From Stutzerimonas sp. S1 (GTDB lineage: Bacteria > Pseudomonadota > Gammaproteobacteria > Pseudomonadales > Pseudomonadaceae): 64,000 nucleotides of DNA. Shown one piece after another: positions 45,170-53,177 of the stretch. The notes beneath the pieces are model-generated. The model was not told the DNA's origin. It did no database searches and worked only from the letters and a program-made list of their open reading frames with translations. A program made the translations under genes and the position numbers. The stretch's first letter is position 1. The number at the start of each line of letters is the position of its first letter. The stretch is taken from positions 754,474 to 818,473 of the forward strand of contig NZ_JAOEIY010000001.1 of assembly GCF_025966695.1 (NCBI RefSeq), in the 5' to 3' direction.

Positions 45170-46060
45170 TCAGCGGCGATGAATCGCCCGCGCCGCGTTG
45201 AGGATGCAGCGGGTCAGTTCCGGCGCCGAGAATTTGGTGAGGATCTCATCGGCGCCAGCCGCCTTCGCCTTCTCGGTACTGATGGTGCTGTCCAGCGAGG
45301 TGTGCAGCAGCACGTAGAGGCTGGCGTAGGTCGGATGCTTGCGCAGCGCCTGGGTAAACGCGTAACCGTCCATCTCCGGCATCTCGATATCGGAAACCAC
45401 CACGTTGATCTCTTCGGGACCGCCGTGCAACGCATCGAGCTTGGCCAGCGCCGCCCGCGCGCCGGTGACGGCGTGGCAAGTCACGCCCATCTGGCTCAGC
45501 GCGGCCACCGACATGTTCCGCGCGACCTGGCTGTCATCGACGATCAGTGCACGCGTCTCGGTGAGCAGCTGCGCATCCTCGATGTCCAGACCGGAGAGAT
45601 CGGCCTCGGCCGATACCGGCGAGATGTTGTGCAGCACCTTCTCGATGTCCAGCACCTGGATCAGCTCGCCGTCGACCTCGGCAGTGCCGGTGATGAACGA
45701 GCGTACCTTGGCGCCGTAGGGCGGCGGCAGGATCTTCGAGGTATCACAGGTGACGATCTTCGCCACCGCCTGCACGTGCAAGCCCTGCTTCTGCCGGCTG
45801 ATCTCGGTGACGATAAGGCAGCCGCCGCGCGGGTCTTCCAGCGGCGCCATGCCGATCGCCTGGCTCAGATCGATCACCGACAGCGGCTCGCCGCGCAGCG
45901 TCGCGACGCCTTCCACGTGCGGATGCGCCTCGGGCAGACGCGTCAGCCGCGGCATCGGAATGATCTCGCTGACCTTCAGCAGATTGATCGCCATCTGCTT
46001 GCCGCTACGTAGGGTGAAGAGAAGAAGCGACAACGGATCGGCGGTGTATGAATTGGTCAT
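45170..46060 (-). CDS. cheV: chemotaxis coupling protein CheV (CheW-receiver)
   Basis: A 296-aa protein. Residues 1-155 are CheW-like (FTLRSGKQMAINLLKVSEII, GVATLRGEPLSVIDLSQAIG). Residues 165-290 are a receiver with acidic pair LIVDDSQVARNM, phospho-Asp in VVVSDIEMPEMDGY and a Lys in EILTKFSAPEL. CheV couples chemoreceptors to CheA and adapts through phosphorylation. The FSAPEL ending is typical of Pseudomonas CheV. No other chemotaxis gene is near; it may be cotranscribed with nothing. Confidence 0.9.
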   Translation of the reverse strand: MTNSYTADPLSLLLFTLRSGKQMAINLLKVSEIIPMPRLTRLPEAHPHVEGVATLRGEPLSVIDLSQAIGMAPLEDPRGGCLIVTEISRQKQGLHVQAVAKIVTCDTSKILPPPYGAKVRSFITGTAEVDGELIQVLDIEKVLHNISPVSAEADLSGLDIEDAQLLTETRALIVDDSQVARNMSVAALSQMGVTCHAVTGARAALAKLDALHGGPEEINVVVSDIEMPEMDGYAFTQALRKHPTYASLYVLLHTSLDSTISTEKAKAAGADEILTKFSAPELTRCILNAARAIHRR

Positions 46061-46295
46061 GGCTTGCCCTGCAACTTCGATGGCCTTCGGCCGTTCGGCG
46101 GGTTATCGGCAGCATTCGAATTTCTTGCAGCCGTCGTGCGTCGATGGGCGCAGTAACGCACCAGGACCTGCCGTTCGGCGGCTGCTGGCGGCCGGACGAT
46201 GAGTGGTCGGTCTCGCGGCCCGCCTAAATGTCACAATGACATCACGGCTGCAAAGTTCAAGAGCAGCCTCCCGCGATGACACGAGTCTTTCCGCC

Positions 46296-46502
46296 ATGCA
46301 GTCCGCCACCCGCTATTCCATCATTCTCGAACGCACCGGGCAGGTTCTCCTCGCCCAGGCCAGCCTGTCTCAGCTCGAAGCGTTCTGGGACGCCCATGAC
46401 GCGCAGTATTACGGCCTGCGCATCGAGGATGAACAAAGCCCGCACGCACGGGTGATCGTCACCGATGAGCTGCCCGACGACGATGACGCCGACCTGGCCT
46501 GA
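46296..46502 (+). CDS. small hypothetical protein
   Basis: A 68-aa protein starting MQSATRYSIILERTGQVLL, with a very acidic end (DELPDDDDADLA). It has credible Pseudomonas codon use and a compact beta-alpha-beta pattern. The family is unknown to me. It is divergent from cheV. The frame extends upstream to 46203, but the conserved-looking part begins at 46296. Confidence 0.55.
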   Translation: MQSATRYSIILERTGQVLLAQASLSQLEAFWDAHDAQYYGLRIEDEQSPHARVIVTDELPDDDDADLA

Positions 46503-46512
46503 CGGCCGGCGA

Positions 46513-46974
46513 CTAGCGAATGCCCAGCCAGCGATCCAGTGCGACCCGGCCGGCGCCGCGGCCGATCAGCAGTAGCAGCAGTGCCGCCCAGCTCAAATGG
46601 GTCGGCCAGGCGTCGGGGTAGACGAACAGCTGGATCACCAGCGTCATCAGCAGCAACGCCAGCGCCGACAGCCGCGTGAACAGGCCGAGCACCAGCAATA
46701 GCGGAAACAGGTGCTCGGCATAGGTCGCCAGGTGCGCCGCGATAGACGGCGGTAGCAACGGCAACGCGTATTCGCTGCGAAACAGCTCGAAAGTGGCCGG
46801 GGTGATGTCCAGCACGCCGCTCACCTTGGTGCGTCCGGAGAGCAGGAAGATCGCCGCGATGGCCAGGCGTGCCGTCAGGCTAAGCAGCGAATCGCCGAGC
46901 AGCTGCTGCAAGTGCTGCGCGACCCCGTTCCATTGTTGACGCAGACGCAGCGGCACGCTGTGCATGGCGGTCAT
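46513..46974 (-). CDS. DoxX-family membrane protein of the bufferin operon
   Basis: A 153-aa protein with four hydrophobic segments ([49 protein letters not shown]) and the DoxX pattern SGRTKV near the first helix. DoxX-like genes commonly close buf operons; a redox or quinone role has been suggested but not settled. It starts 10 bp after bufC. The start [17 protein letters not shown] at 46974 agrees with a GAGGAAACC ribosome site. Confidence 0.8.
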   Translation of the reverse strand: MTAMHSVPLRLRQQWNGVAQHLQQLLGDSLLSLTARLAIAAIFLLSGRTKVSGVLDITPATFELFRSEYALPLLPPSIAAHLATYAEHLFPLLLVLGLFTRLSALALLLMTLVIQLFVYPDAWPTHLSWAALLLLLIGRGAGRVALDRWLGIR

Positions 46975-46984
46975 GGCGGTTTCC

Positions 46985-47761
46985 TCAGGTGGCTTGGGTC
47001 GACGGCACCAGCGCGGCGAACGCGCCCGCCGCCAGCAACCGGCCAAGCAGGTCGTTGAAGTCCAGTTGCGGCTGGATCGCCAGCGCCAGCTCCGCTGCCT
47101 GCTCCAGCGACCGGCCAGCGGCGCAGGCATCGAGAAAGACACACCCGGCGCGCTCCAGTGGCTGCCAGCCGATACGGCCGGCACCTCGGCTCAGCAGCAC
47201 CCCTTCGCCCTGCCAGACCAGCGCCGTTGGCACCTCGCGCTGCTCGCGGGTGCAGCTCCAGATGCTGTACACCGGCAGTCCGGCGAACCACCGCCAACGC
47301 AGCGCCGCGCGCGGCACGAGCGTCTGCCGCGCCAGCCGCTCCGGGTTCTGTGTTGCCAAGGCGGCGAGGGCCACAACGGGTTGTTCCACGGCGCTGAATA
47401 CCTCTAACCAGAGCCGGTCCAGCTGCGCGACGCCAGCCAGATAGGGCAGCGCGCGCGCCGGTTCGAAACCCTGCAGAAAGGCCGGAAAATCTTCACCGTA
47501 CTCAAGCAACGGGCCACTACGCGGCGGCTTCTCGCGCGCGTACAGCGCCGCGGCGGCGGCAAACCACTCCTGCCCTACCAGCCTTTCGACGGCAGGGAAA
47601 TTGGCGCGCAGCGCATCGACGCAGCCCTTGATCAGCGTGTTGCGGTACACCGCGAAACCGGGCTGCGCGACCAGCTCAGCGAGCGCGCCCGCCGCGCTGT
47701 CAGGCACGTCGGTCAGCGCCGCGACGAAGGCGTCCTGAAATGCCGCCAGCGAGCCGTTCAT
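46985..47761 (-). CDS. bufC: bufferin maturation partner BufC (DUF2063, HvfC/BufC type)
   Basis: A 258-aa protein. The N-terminal DUF2063 domain has the signature [21 protein letters not shown] and [10 protein letters not shown]; a second domain ends [11 protein letters not shown]. Proteins of this class pair with an MNIO enzyme (BufB) and present the precursor peptide. The start overlaps the bufB stop (ATGA), so the two are made in equal amounts. Cytoplasmic. Confidence 0.85.
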   Translation of the reverse strand: MNGSLAAFQDAFVAALTDVPDSAAGALAELVAQPGFAVYRNTLIKGCVDALRANFPAVERLVGQEWFAAAAALYAREKPPRSGPLLEYGEDFPAFLQGFEPARALPYLAGVAQLDRLWLEVFSAVEQPVVALAALATQNPERLARQTLVPRAALRWRWFAGLPVYSIWSCTREQREVPTALVWQGEGVLLSRGAGRIGWQPLERAGCVFLDACAAGRSLEQAAELALAIQPQLDFNDLLGRLLAAGAFAALVPSTQAT

Positions 47762-48585
47762 TGCCAGCCTCCCGCTTCATCGAGCACCTGCTGGGCACGG
47801 GTACGCTCGGCCAGCAGCGTCTCGAAGGCCGGCAGCTTGTCGTCGCGCTCGATCAGCGTCGGGCGTGGGCCGATACGCTCGATCAGTTGCCGATAGAGCG
47901 CCCACACCGCCGCGTCCACCGGCGCATCGTGGGAGTCGATCAGCAGCGAAGACGCGTCATCCTGGCTGTGCCCGGCCAGGTGGATCTCCATGATCGGCGC
48001 GGCCGGAAAGCGCTTCAGATAGGCCGCAGCATCGAAACCCAGGTTGTGCGCGCTGACCTGCACGTTGTTGACGTCCAGCAGCAGGCCGCAGCCGCTGCGT
48101 TGGCTGAGTTCGGCGAGAAAGTCGATCTCGTCCCACTCGTGCTGCTCGAAGCGCAGGTAGTGGCTGGGATTCTCGATGGCGATACGCCGTGCAAGCACCT
48201 CCTGGGCCCGCTCGATGTTCGCCGCGATTCGCCGCAGCGCCGCCGTGGTGCGCGGAAACGGCAACAGGTCGGGATGGTAATGGCCGCGCCAGCTCGACCA
48301 GGCCAGGTGTTCGGACATCAGCGCCGGCCGCACACGCTCGGCCAGCGCCTTGAGTCGCTGCAGATGCGCCTCGTCCGGTGCACAGTCGGCGGCCAGCGAC
48401 AGCGATACCCCATGCAGCGACAGCGGGTGCCGCGCGCCCACCGCCTCCAGCCAGTCGAGCCGCGGACCACCGCCGACCATGTAGTTCTCCGGATGGACCT
48501 CGAACCACAGCCCGTCCGCCCCGCAGGCGCAGGCGTCCGCGTAATGCTCGGGTTTGAGCCCGAGGCCCGCTCCGAGAATCCTCAT
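47758..48585 (-). CDS. bufB: multinuclear non-haem iron oxidase BufB (DUF692/MNIO)
   Basis: A 275-aa TIM-barrel enzyme. Conserved metal ligands are visible in order: [48 protein letters not shown] and [12 protein letters not shown] enzymes modify cysteines of small precursor peptides; in the bufferin system they turn Cys into thiooxazole-type, copper-binding groups. It follows bufA by 17 bp from ATG 48585. A GTG nine bases earlier (48594) is an alternative start. Cytoplasmic, acting before export of the peptide. Confidence 0.88.
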   Translation of the reverse strand: MRILGAGLGLKPEHYADACACGADGLWFEVHPENYMVGGGPRLDWLEAVGARHPLSLHGVSLSLAADCAPDEAHLQRLKALAERVRPALMSEHLAWSSWRGHYHPDLLPFPRTTAALRRIAANIERAQEVLARRIAIENPSHYLRFEQHEWDEIDFLAELSQRSGCGLLLDVNNVQVSAHNLGFDAAAYLKRFPAAPIMEIHLAGHSQDDASSLLIDSHDAPVDAAVWALYRQLIERIGPRPTLIERDDKLPAFETLLAERTRAQQVLDEAGGWQ

Positions 48586-48602
48586 GGTCGGCACCGCTGC
48601 AC

Positions 48603-48875
48603 TCAGCGCTCGACCGGGGTCAGCGAGCCCATGCCCTTGGGCGTCTCGATCGAAGTGCAGGTGCCGGCCGGCACCAGCTTCCAGGCGTTGCCCTGGTAAT
48701 CACGCTTGGCAGTACCGGCGCAGCTGGTACCGGCACCGGCCTTGCAATCGTTCTGCCCGGCCAGCGCGACGCCATAGCATTTTTCCATGTCGCCTTTGTC
48801 GCTTTCGCCAGCCTGAGCGCCCGCAGCAATCGAAGCCAGGGCGAGGACGGCAGCCGCAAGGTTGAGAGTCTTCAT
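48603..48875 (-). CDS. bufA: bufferin precursor peptide (DUF2282, copper-binding RiPP)
   Basis: A 90-aa precursor with a signal peptide of about 22 residues ([20 protein letters not shown], cleavage after AQA). The core has four cysteines: C33 ([11 protein letters not shown]), C44 (QNDCKAG), C52 (TSCAG) and C73 (PAGTCTS). This spacing is that of the DUF2282/bufferin family that buffers copper in the periplasm after modification by BufB/BufC. The long signal peptide acts as leader. A perfect GTAACC-N16-CGAA promoter motif lies 62-87 bp upstream. Confidence 0.88.
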   Translation of the reverse strand: MKTLNLAAAVLALASIAAGAQAGESDKGDMEKCYGVALAGQNDCKAGAGTSCAGTAKRDYQGNAWKLVPAGTCTSIETPKGMGSLTPVER

Positions 48876-48936
48876 GTTGGGTTCTCCGCAATCGTTGAGC
48901 GGCCATCGGCGAATCTGCAGATGGCTCGTCAGGTAA

Positions 48937-48962
48937 TTCGCGGCACCAGCGACCCCGGTTAC
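48937..48962 (-). promoter_or_regulatory. ECF sigma-F type promoter of bufA
   Basis: On the minus strand GTAACC (48962-48957), 16-bp spacer, CGAA (48940-48937). This is the exact -35/-10 I recall for the ECF sigma-F of Caulobacter. Transcription would begin near 48930, giving a leader of about 55 nt before bufA. Confidence 0.75.
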
Positions 48963-49047
48963 AGCGCAGAAGAATTTATTTCGGGATTTTCCGACTACAC
49001 CTATCTGACCATCCCCGACGGGCGGCACGCCCGCGATGGTTCCTTCT

Positions 49048-49073
49048 GTAACCAGAGCAGCCGATGGAACGAA
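49048..49073 (+). promoter_or_regulatory. second GTAACC-N16-CGAA motif, overlapping the sigma gene start
   Basis: GTAACC at 49048-49053, 16-bp spacer, CGAA at 49070-49073 on the plus strand. It resembles an autoregulatory promoter, yet its -10 lies 6 bp inside the apparent sigma-factor reading frame (ATG 49064). Transcription from it would start downstream of that ATG. Confidence 0.55.
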
Positions 49074-49633
49074 CTACCTCTCAGGAGACACTCCAGGCCC
49101 GCGAGAACCAGCTCCGCGCGCTGCTGCTGCGCGGGCTCGATGGCGATGCGGGCGCCTATCGGGCATTTCTCGACCAGCTCGGCGGCCATCTGCGCGGTTT
49201 TCTGCGGCGCCGCCTGCAACAGTCGGGCGAGCTGGAAGACGTGCTGCAGGAGGTGCTGCTGGCCGTGCACAATGCGCGGCAGACCTATCGCGCGGAGCAG
49301 CCGCTGACGGTGTGGGTGCAGGCGATCTGTCGCTACAAGCTGGCCGACCACTACCGCGCCCGTGGTCGCCAAGCCGCGCAGACGGACTGGCTGGACGAGG
49401 CCGACGAGCTGCTCGCCGTCCAGGACAATGAGCACGCCGAGGCCCGCCGCGACCTGGGCAAGCTGCTGCAGCAGCTGCCGCCACGCCAGCGGCTACCCAT
49501 CGTTCACGTCAAGCTGGAGGGCCGCTCGGTGGAAGAAACCGCACGTCTGACCGGGCTTTCCAGCTCGGCGATCAAGATCGGCATCCATCGCGGGCTCAAG
49601 GCCCTGGCGGCGAAGATTCGAGGTGGCGCATGA
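49064..49633 (+). CDS. ECF sigma factor (sigma-F type)
   Basis: A 189-aa sigma factor. Region 2 has [23 protein letters not shown] and [15 protein letters not shown]; region 4 has [21 protein letters not shown] and [16 protein letters not shown]. It lies divergent from bufA and overlaps its probable anti-sigma gene by 4 bp. GTAACC-N16-CGAA motifs in the gap indicate that it drives the bufferin operon. In Caulobacter the SigF/NrsF pair responds to copper, chromate and cadmium, a fitting signal for copper-binding bufferins. The start ATG 49064 is uncertain because a promoter motif overlaps it. Confidence 0.86.
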   Translation: MERTTSQETLQARENQLRALLLRGLDGDAGAYRAFLDQLGGHLRGFLRRRLQQSGELEDVLQEVLLAVHNARQTYRAEQPLTVWVQAICRYKLADHYRARGRQAAQTDWLDEADELLAVQDNEHAEARRDLGKLLQQLPPRQRLPIVHVKLEGRSVEETARLTGLSSSAIKIGIHRGLKALAAKIRGGA

Positions 49634-50271
49634 AAACCGATGACCTGATTGCCCTGCTTGCCAGCGAGGTTGCGCCGGTGGACCGCCACGTCGTTGCCAA
49701 GCGCTTCGCCACAGCGCTGCTGTGTGGGCTGGCCGGTGCGCTGTTGCTGATCGTGACCGCTTACGGCATTCGCGCCGACCTGGCGGTGATCGCCACCACG
49801 CCGCTGTTCTGGGCCAAGTTGGCCTTGCCGGCGACCCTGCTCGCCGGTGCGCTACTGCTGACCACACGCCTGGCGCGCCCCGGCACGCGGGTGGGTCGCA
49901 GCTGGGCGCTGCTGGCGGCGCCGGTGGTGATCGTCTGGGTCGCCGCGCTGGCGATCCTGATTGCCGCCCCGGCCGACGCGCGCATGCCGCTGCTGCTCGG
50001 CGACACCTGGCGCGAGTGCCTGGCGAATATCACGCTGCTGTCGATCCCCGCCTTCATCGCCGCGTTCTGGGCGTTGCGCGGGCTGGCACCGACGCGCCCG
50101 CGCCTGGCCGGCGGCGCGGCCGGTCTGCTCGCCGGCAGCGTCGCCGCGCTCGCCTACAGCCTGCACTGCCCGGAGATGGCGGTGCCGTTCTGGGCGCTCT
50201 GGTACCTGCTCGGCATGTGGCTGCCTGGCGTGCTCGGCGCCCTGCTCGGGCCGCGCCTGCTGCGCTGGTGA
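49630..50271 (+). CDS. nrsF: membrane anti-sigma factor NrsF (DUF1109)
   Basis: A 213-aa inner-membrane protein with six hydrophobic segments and a short cytoplasmic N-terminus ([20 protein letters not shown]) suited to bind the sigma factor. Two cysteines, in DTWRECLANI and YSLHCPEMAVPF, match the conserved pair thought to sense metal or oxidative stress in NrsF proteins. The ATGA overlap with the sigma gene couples their synthesis. It ends 58 bp before mdcR. Confidence 0.86.
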   Translation: MKTDDLIALLASEVAPVDRHVVAKRFATALLCGLAGALLLIVTAYGIRADLAVIATTPLFWAKLALPATLLAGALLLTTRLARPGTRVGRSWALLAAPVVIVWVAALAILIAAPADARMPLLLGDTWRECLANITLLSIPAFIAAFWALRGLAPTRPRLAGGAAGLLAGSVAALAYSLHCPEMAVPFWALWYLLGMWLPGVLGALLGPRLLRW

Positions 50272-50329
50272 GGCGGCGCGGTGCACCCTCGTCCGGCATA
50301 ATCGTCGACCCGCCCGCGGAGCCAAGGCC

Positions 50330-51247
50330 ATGCAGATCGACGAAGAACTGACCCTGAAGAAGCTGGAAGTGTTTCTGGCCTTCATGCGCAGCGGCAATCT
50401 GGGCAAGGCGGCGGTGGAGCTGAACACCAGCAACGTCAGCGTGCACCGCGCCATCCACTCGCTGGAAAGCGCGCTGCGCTGTCCGCTGTTCAAGCACGAG
50501 GGGCGCAACCTGATTCCGCTGGAAAGCGCCTACGTGCTCGAGGAGCGCGCCCAGCAGCTGGTCAAGGACGTGCTCGAAACCGTACGCCAGACCCGCGAGG
50601 CCGCCGGTTTCTCGGCCGAGCGCTTCAAGCTCGGCGCGCTGTACTCGCTGACGGTCAAGACCGTGCCGCAGCTGATCATGGGCCTGAAGCTGCGCCGCAG
50701 CGAACTCAACATCGACCTGATCCTCGGCTCCAACGTCGACCTGCTCTACAAGCTGAAGAACATGGAGCTGGACGCGATCCTGGTGTCGCTCAACGAGAGC
50801 GTGGTCGACCCGGATTGCGAGCAGGTGCCGCTGTTCTCCGACGACATCTTCCTCGCCACGCCCATCGATTCACCGTTCGCCAACCAGCCGGAGGTGGATC
50901 TGAGCGACCTGCGCGACGCCACTTTCATCACCCTCACCCAGGGTTTCGCCACGCATCAGGACGGCAAGCGGGTGTTCGAACTGGCGGGCTTCGAGCCGAA
51001 GGTGGCGATGCAGGTGAACGACATCTTCACCCTGCTCAGCATGGTCAATTCCGGCGTCGGCTACGCGCTGCTGCCGGGACGCGTGGGCATGGTCTACGAA
51101 TCGCGCGTGCGGCTGATTCCGCTGCAGGCGCGCTATCACCTGCAGCAGCATATCGGCGTGGTCTTTCTCAAGGCCAAGGAGCGCGACCCCAACCTGCTGG
51201 CGCTGCTCGCCGAATGCCGGATGTACAGCCTGAAACACCCGAGCTGA
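50330..51247 (+). CDS. mdcR: LysR-family regulator of malonate utilisation
   Basis: A 305-aa LysR protein with N-terminal HTH (LKKLEVFLAFMRSGNLGKAA, SVHRAIHSLESALRCPLF) and a substrate-binding domain (FKLGALYSLTVKTVPQLIMG, GVGYALLPGRVGMVYESRV). The sequence is like MdcR, the activator of mdc genes in the presence of malonate. The start at 50330 follows CCAAGG; the frame is open further upstream through nrsF and is not used. It lies on the same side of the mdc operon's end, separated from mdcM by the dadA-like gene. Confidence 0.86.
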   Translation: MQIDEELTLKKLEVFLAFMRSGNLGKAAVELNTSNVSVHRAIHSLESALRCPLFKHEGRNLIPLESAYVLEERAQQLVKDVLETVRQTREAAGFSAERFKLGALYSLTVKTVPQLIMGLKLRRSELNIDLILGSNVDLLYKLKNMELDAILVSLNESVVDPDCEQVPLFSDDIFLATPIDSPFANQPEVDLSDLRDATFITLTQGFATHQDGKRVFELAGFEPKVAMQVNDIFTLLSMVNSGVGYALLPGRVGMVYESRVRLIPLQARYHLQQHIGVVFLKAKERDPNLLALLAECRMYSLKHPS

Positions 51248-51252
51248 AGCGA

Positions 51253-51364
51253 CGTAGGGTGGAAAACCCGCGCAGCGGTTTTCCACGCGTTGGCATATGG
51301 CCAGTCGGATCGGGATGATCGGCGCCGCAAAGGTGGAAGAGGCTTCGCCGTCTTCCACCCTACG
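51253..51364. repeat. REP-like palindrome cluster (GTAGGGTGGAAAA type)
   Basis: CGTAGGGTGGAAAACCCGCG at the left and CTTCCACCCTACG at the right, with inner GGTTTTCCACGCG and AGGTGGAAGAGGCTTCGCCG. It occupies the gap between convergent mdcR and the dadA-like gene, where it may also act as terminator. Same family as 3842-3921. Confidence 0.8.
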
Positions 51365-51373
51365 ACTGCATGA

Positions 51374-52633
51374 CTAGGCGACGGCTGTCTGCCCGGACGC
51401 AACCGCTGCCGGCCGGCCCAGGCTTTGCGCCACCACGTCGCCGATCATGTCCGCGGTGATCGCGCTCAGCGTCCAGCCCAGATGACCGTGGCCGGTGTTG
51501 TAGAACACACACGGCGCGCTGCCGCGACCCACCTTGGGCATCATGTTCGGCATCATCGGCCGCAGCCCGGCCCAGGGCACCACGCTGCGGGTGTTCACGC
51601 CGGGGAAGCACTGGTTGACCCACTCCACCAGCGGGCGGATGCGATCGGCGCGGATGTCGCGGTTGTAACCGTTGAACTCGGCGGTGCCGGCGACGCGGAA
51701 ACGATCATCGCCGAGGCGGCTGCTGACCAGCTTGGTTTCGTCGTCGAGCAGGCTGACGATGGGTGCCGAGGCGCGGCTGAGCTCGTCGGTCAGGTTGACC
51801 GTGATCGAGTAGCCCTTGACCGGGTAGATGTTCACCCGGTCGCCCAGCTGCGCTGCCAGAGCGCGGCTGGCGGTGCCGGCGCAGATCACCAGGCCGTCGA
51901 AATCCAGACGCTCGCTGCCGCCAACGCCACCCAGCGTCACGGTCGCGCGCTTGCCGTCAGTGGCCACCGCCTGCACGTCCTCGCCATACAGGCAGCGCAC
52001 GCCGAGCCGCTCGATCGCCATGGCCAGGCCATAGGTGAACTTGTGGATGTCGCCGGTAGAGTCGCACTCGGTGAAGTAGCCACCGTAATAGCTGCCGGCC
52101 AGGGTTGGCTCGATGGCGCGCATCTCCTCCGGCGTCACGCTGCGCCGCGGCAGGCCGCCTTCGGCAAGCAGGCGTGAAACCTCAGCGGCATGCTCGAAGC
52201 CAGCCTTGTCGCGGTAGATGTGCAGGATGCCCTTCTTCTTCAGGTCGAAGTCGATGCCTTCGGCCTCGGCCCAGGCGAACAGGTGCTCGCGCGCGGCGAT
52301 CGCCAGGCGTGCGGTTTCGATGGTGTTCTGCCGGTAATTGGGAATCGAGCCGATGAACTCGGCGAACCAGGACAGTTTGTGCCAGCTGGGCTTGGGATTG
52401 ACCAAGAGCGGCGCATCACTCTTGAGCATCCACTTGAGGCCCTTGACGATGGTCGACCAGTGGTTCCAGACCTCGGCATTGGACGCCGACAGCTGGCCGC
52501 CGTTGGCGAACGAGGTTTCCATTGCCGCGTAGCGGTGCTTTTCCAGCAGGGTAACGGAGAAACCGCGCTTGGCCAGGGCATAGGCGGTGGTAACGCCGGT
52601 GATGCCGCCACCGATGACTGCGATTGTTTTCAT
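51374..52633 (-). CDS. FAD-dependent D-amino acid / glycine dehydrogenase (DadA family)
   Basis: A 419-aa flavoprotein with N-terminal FAD motif TIAVIGGGITGVTTAYALAK, and GGQLSASNAEVWNHW, VKGYSITVNL and NTGHGHLGWTLSAI typical of DadA. It should deaminate D-amino acids or glycine, passing electrons to the quinone pool. A tandem glycine riboswitch upstream argues that glycine, or a glycine-derived compound, is the relevant substrate, so this is probably not the alanine-catabolic dadA. No racemase is adjacent. The start MKTIAVIGG follows GGAG 8 bp upstream. Confidence 0.82.
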   Translation of the reverse strand: MKTIAVIGGGITGVTTAYALAKRGFSVTLLEKHRYAAMETSFANGGQLSASNAEVWNHWSTIVKGLKWMLKSDAPLLVNPKPSWHKLSWFAEFIGSIPNYRQNTIETARLAIAAREHLFAWAEAEGIDFDLKKKGILHIYRDKAGFEHAAEVSRLLAEGGLPRRSVTPEEMRAIEPTLAGSYYGGYFTECDSTGDIHKFTYGLAMAIERLGVRCLYGEDVQAVATDGKRATVTLGGVGGSERLDFDGLVICAGTASRALAAQLGDRVNIYPVKGYSITVNLTDELSRASAPIVSLLDDETKLVSSRLGDDRFRVAGTAEFNGYNRDIRADRIRPLVEWVNQCFPGVNTRSVVPWAGLRPMMPNMMPKVGRGSAPCVFYNTGHGHLGWTLSAITADMIGDVVAQSLGRPAAVASGQTAVA

Positions 52634-52643
52634 TGTTGTCGCT

Positions 52644-52706
52644 CCAGAACGTCAGAGGGTCATAGCCCGTGCGCCCAACGCGCGGCGGGCGCCCCCTCTG
52701 TTCTGG
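52644..52706 (-). promoter_or_regulatory. ribosome-site-sequestering hairpin of the glycine riboswitch
   Basis: On the minus strand CCAGAACAGAGGG (52706-52694) pairs with CCCTCTGACGTTCTGG (52659-52644), 13 pairs with a GAC bulge. The GG of the GGAG ribosome site lies in the 3-prime arm. CAGA of the 5-prime arm is also the 3-prime strand of the second aptamer's basal stem, so ligand binding should free the ribosome site. Confidence 0.65.
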
Positions 52707-52878
52707 ACCTGAGAGATTCACGAGCGCATGACGGCTCGCTTGCTCCTTCGGTGCGCCCGGCGACGAAAACCGGGCGGCTCTTCAGAGTGTCAGCAGTGTT
52801 AGCGGTCCTTTTGCCTGAGAGTTTCCGGGGCGGTTGCTCCTTCGGCGCTGCCATACGGCAGTCTCTCCCGCTAGCACA
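52690..52878 (-). ncRNA. tandem glycine riboswitch
   Basis: Two glycine aptamers in series on the minus strand, 5-prime of the DadA-like gene. The first (about 52878-52795) contains GGGAGAGACTGCC, CGCCGAAGGAGCAACCGCC and AAACTCTCAGGCAAAAGGAC. The second (about 52790-52697) contains CTGAAGAGCCGCC, CACCGAAGGAGCAAGC and AATCTCTCAGGTCCAGAAC. These are the conserved GGAGAG, GAAGGAGCAA and CTCTCAGG segments of the class. Tandem arrangement is normal for this family. Confidence 0.93.
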
Positions 52879-53096
52879 TCGATGCGCGCCAAATGCCTGC
52901 GGCAATCGGTCGCGAATCGAGGGTTACCCTGCCAGAAAAAAACGTTGCTGTAACCCCCGACTTTTGCCCGGGGCCACGCGGCGCTCTGGCGGGCCTTTGC
53001 CAGGGCGTGTAGCCGCCGGAGGGTGGATGGCCGCAGCCATCCACGCGGTGAGATGGTGGAGAGGATACGCGGTGCCTCAGGCTCGTTCCGGGTTCC

Positions 53097-53170
53097 GCGT
53101 GGAAAATCGCTTTGCGAGTTTTCCACCCCACGCATTCGTAGGGTGGAAAACGGCGGAGCCTTTTCCACCT
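53097..53170. repeat. REP-like palindrome pair (GTAGGGTGGAAAA type)
   Basis: CGCGTGGAAAATCGC / GCGAGTTTTCCACC and CGTAGGGTGGAAAACGGC / GCCTTTTCCACC occur back to back downstream of mdcM. They may end the mdc transcript. A further partial element (GGAGGGTGGATGGCCGCAGC) is at 53020-53039. Confidence 0.75.
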
Positions 53171-53177
53171 TGGGCGA

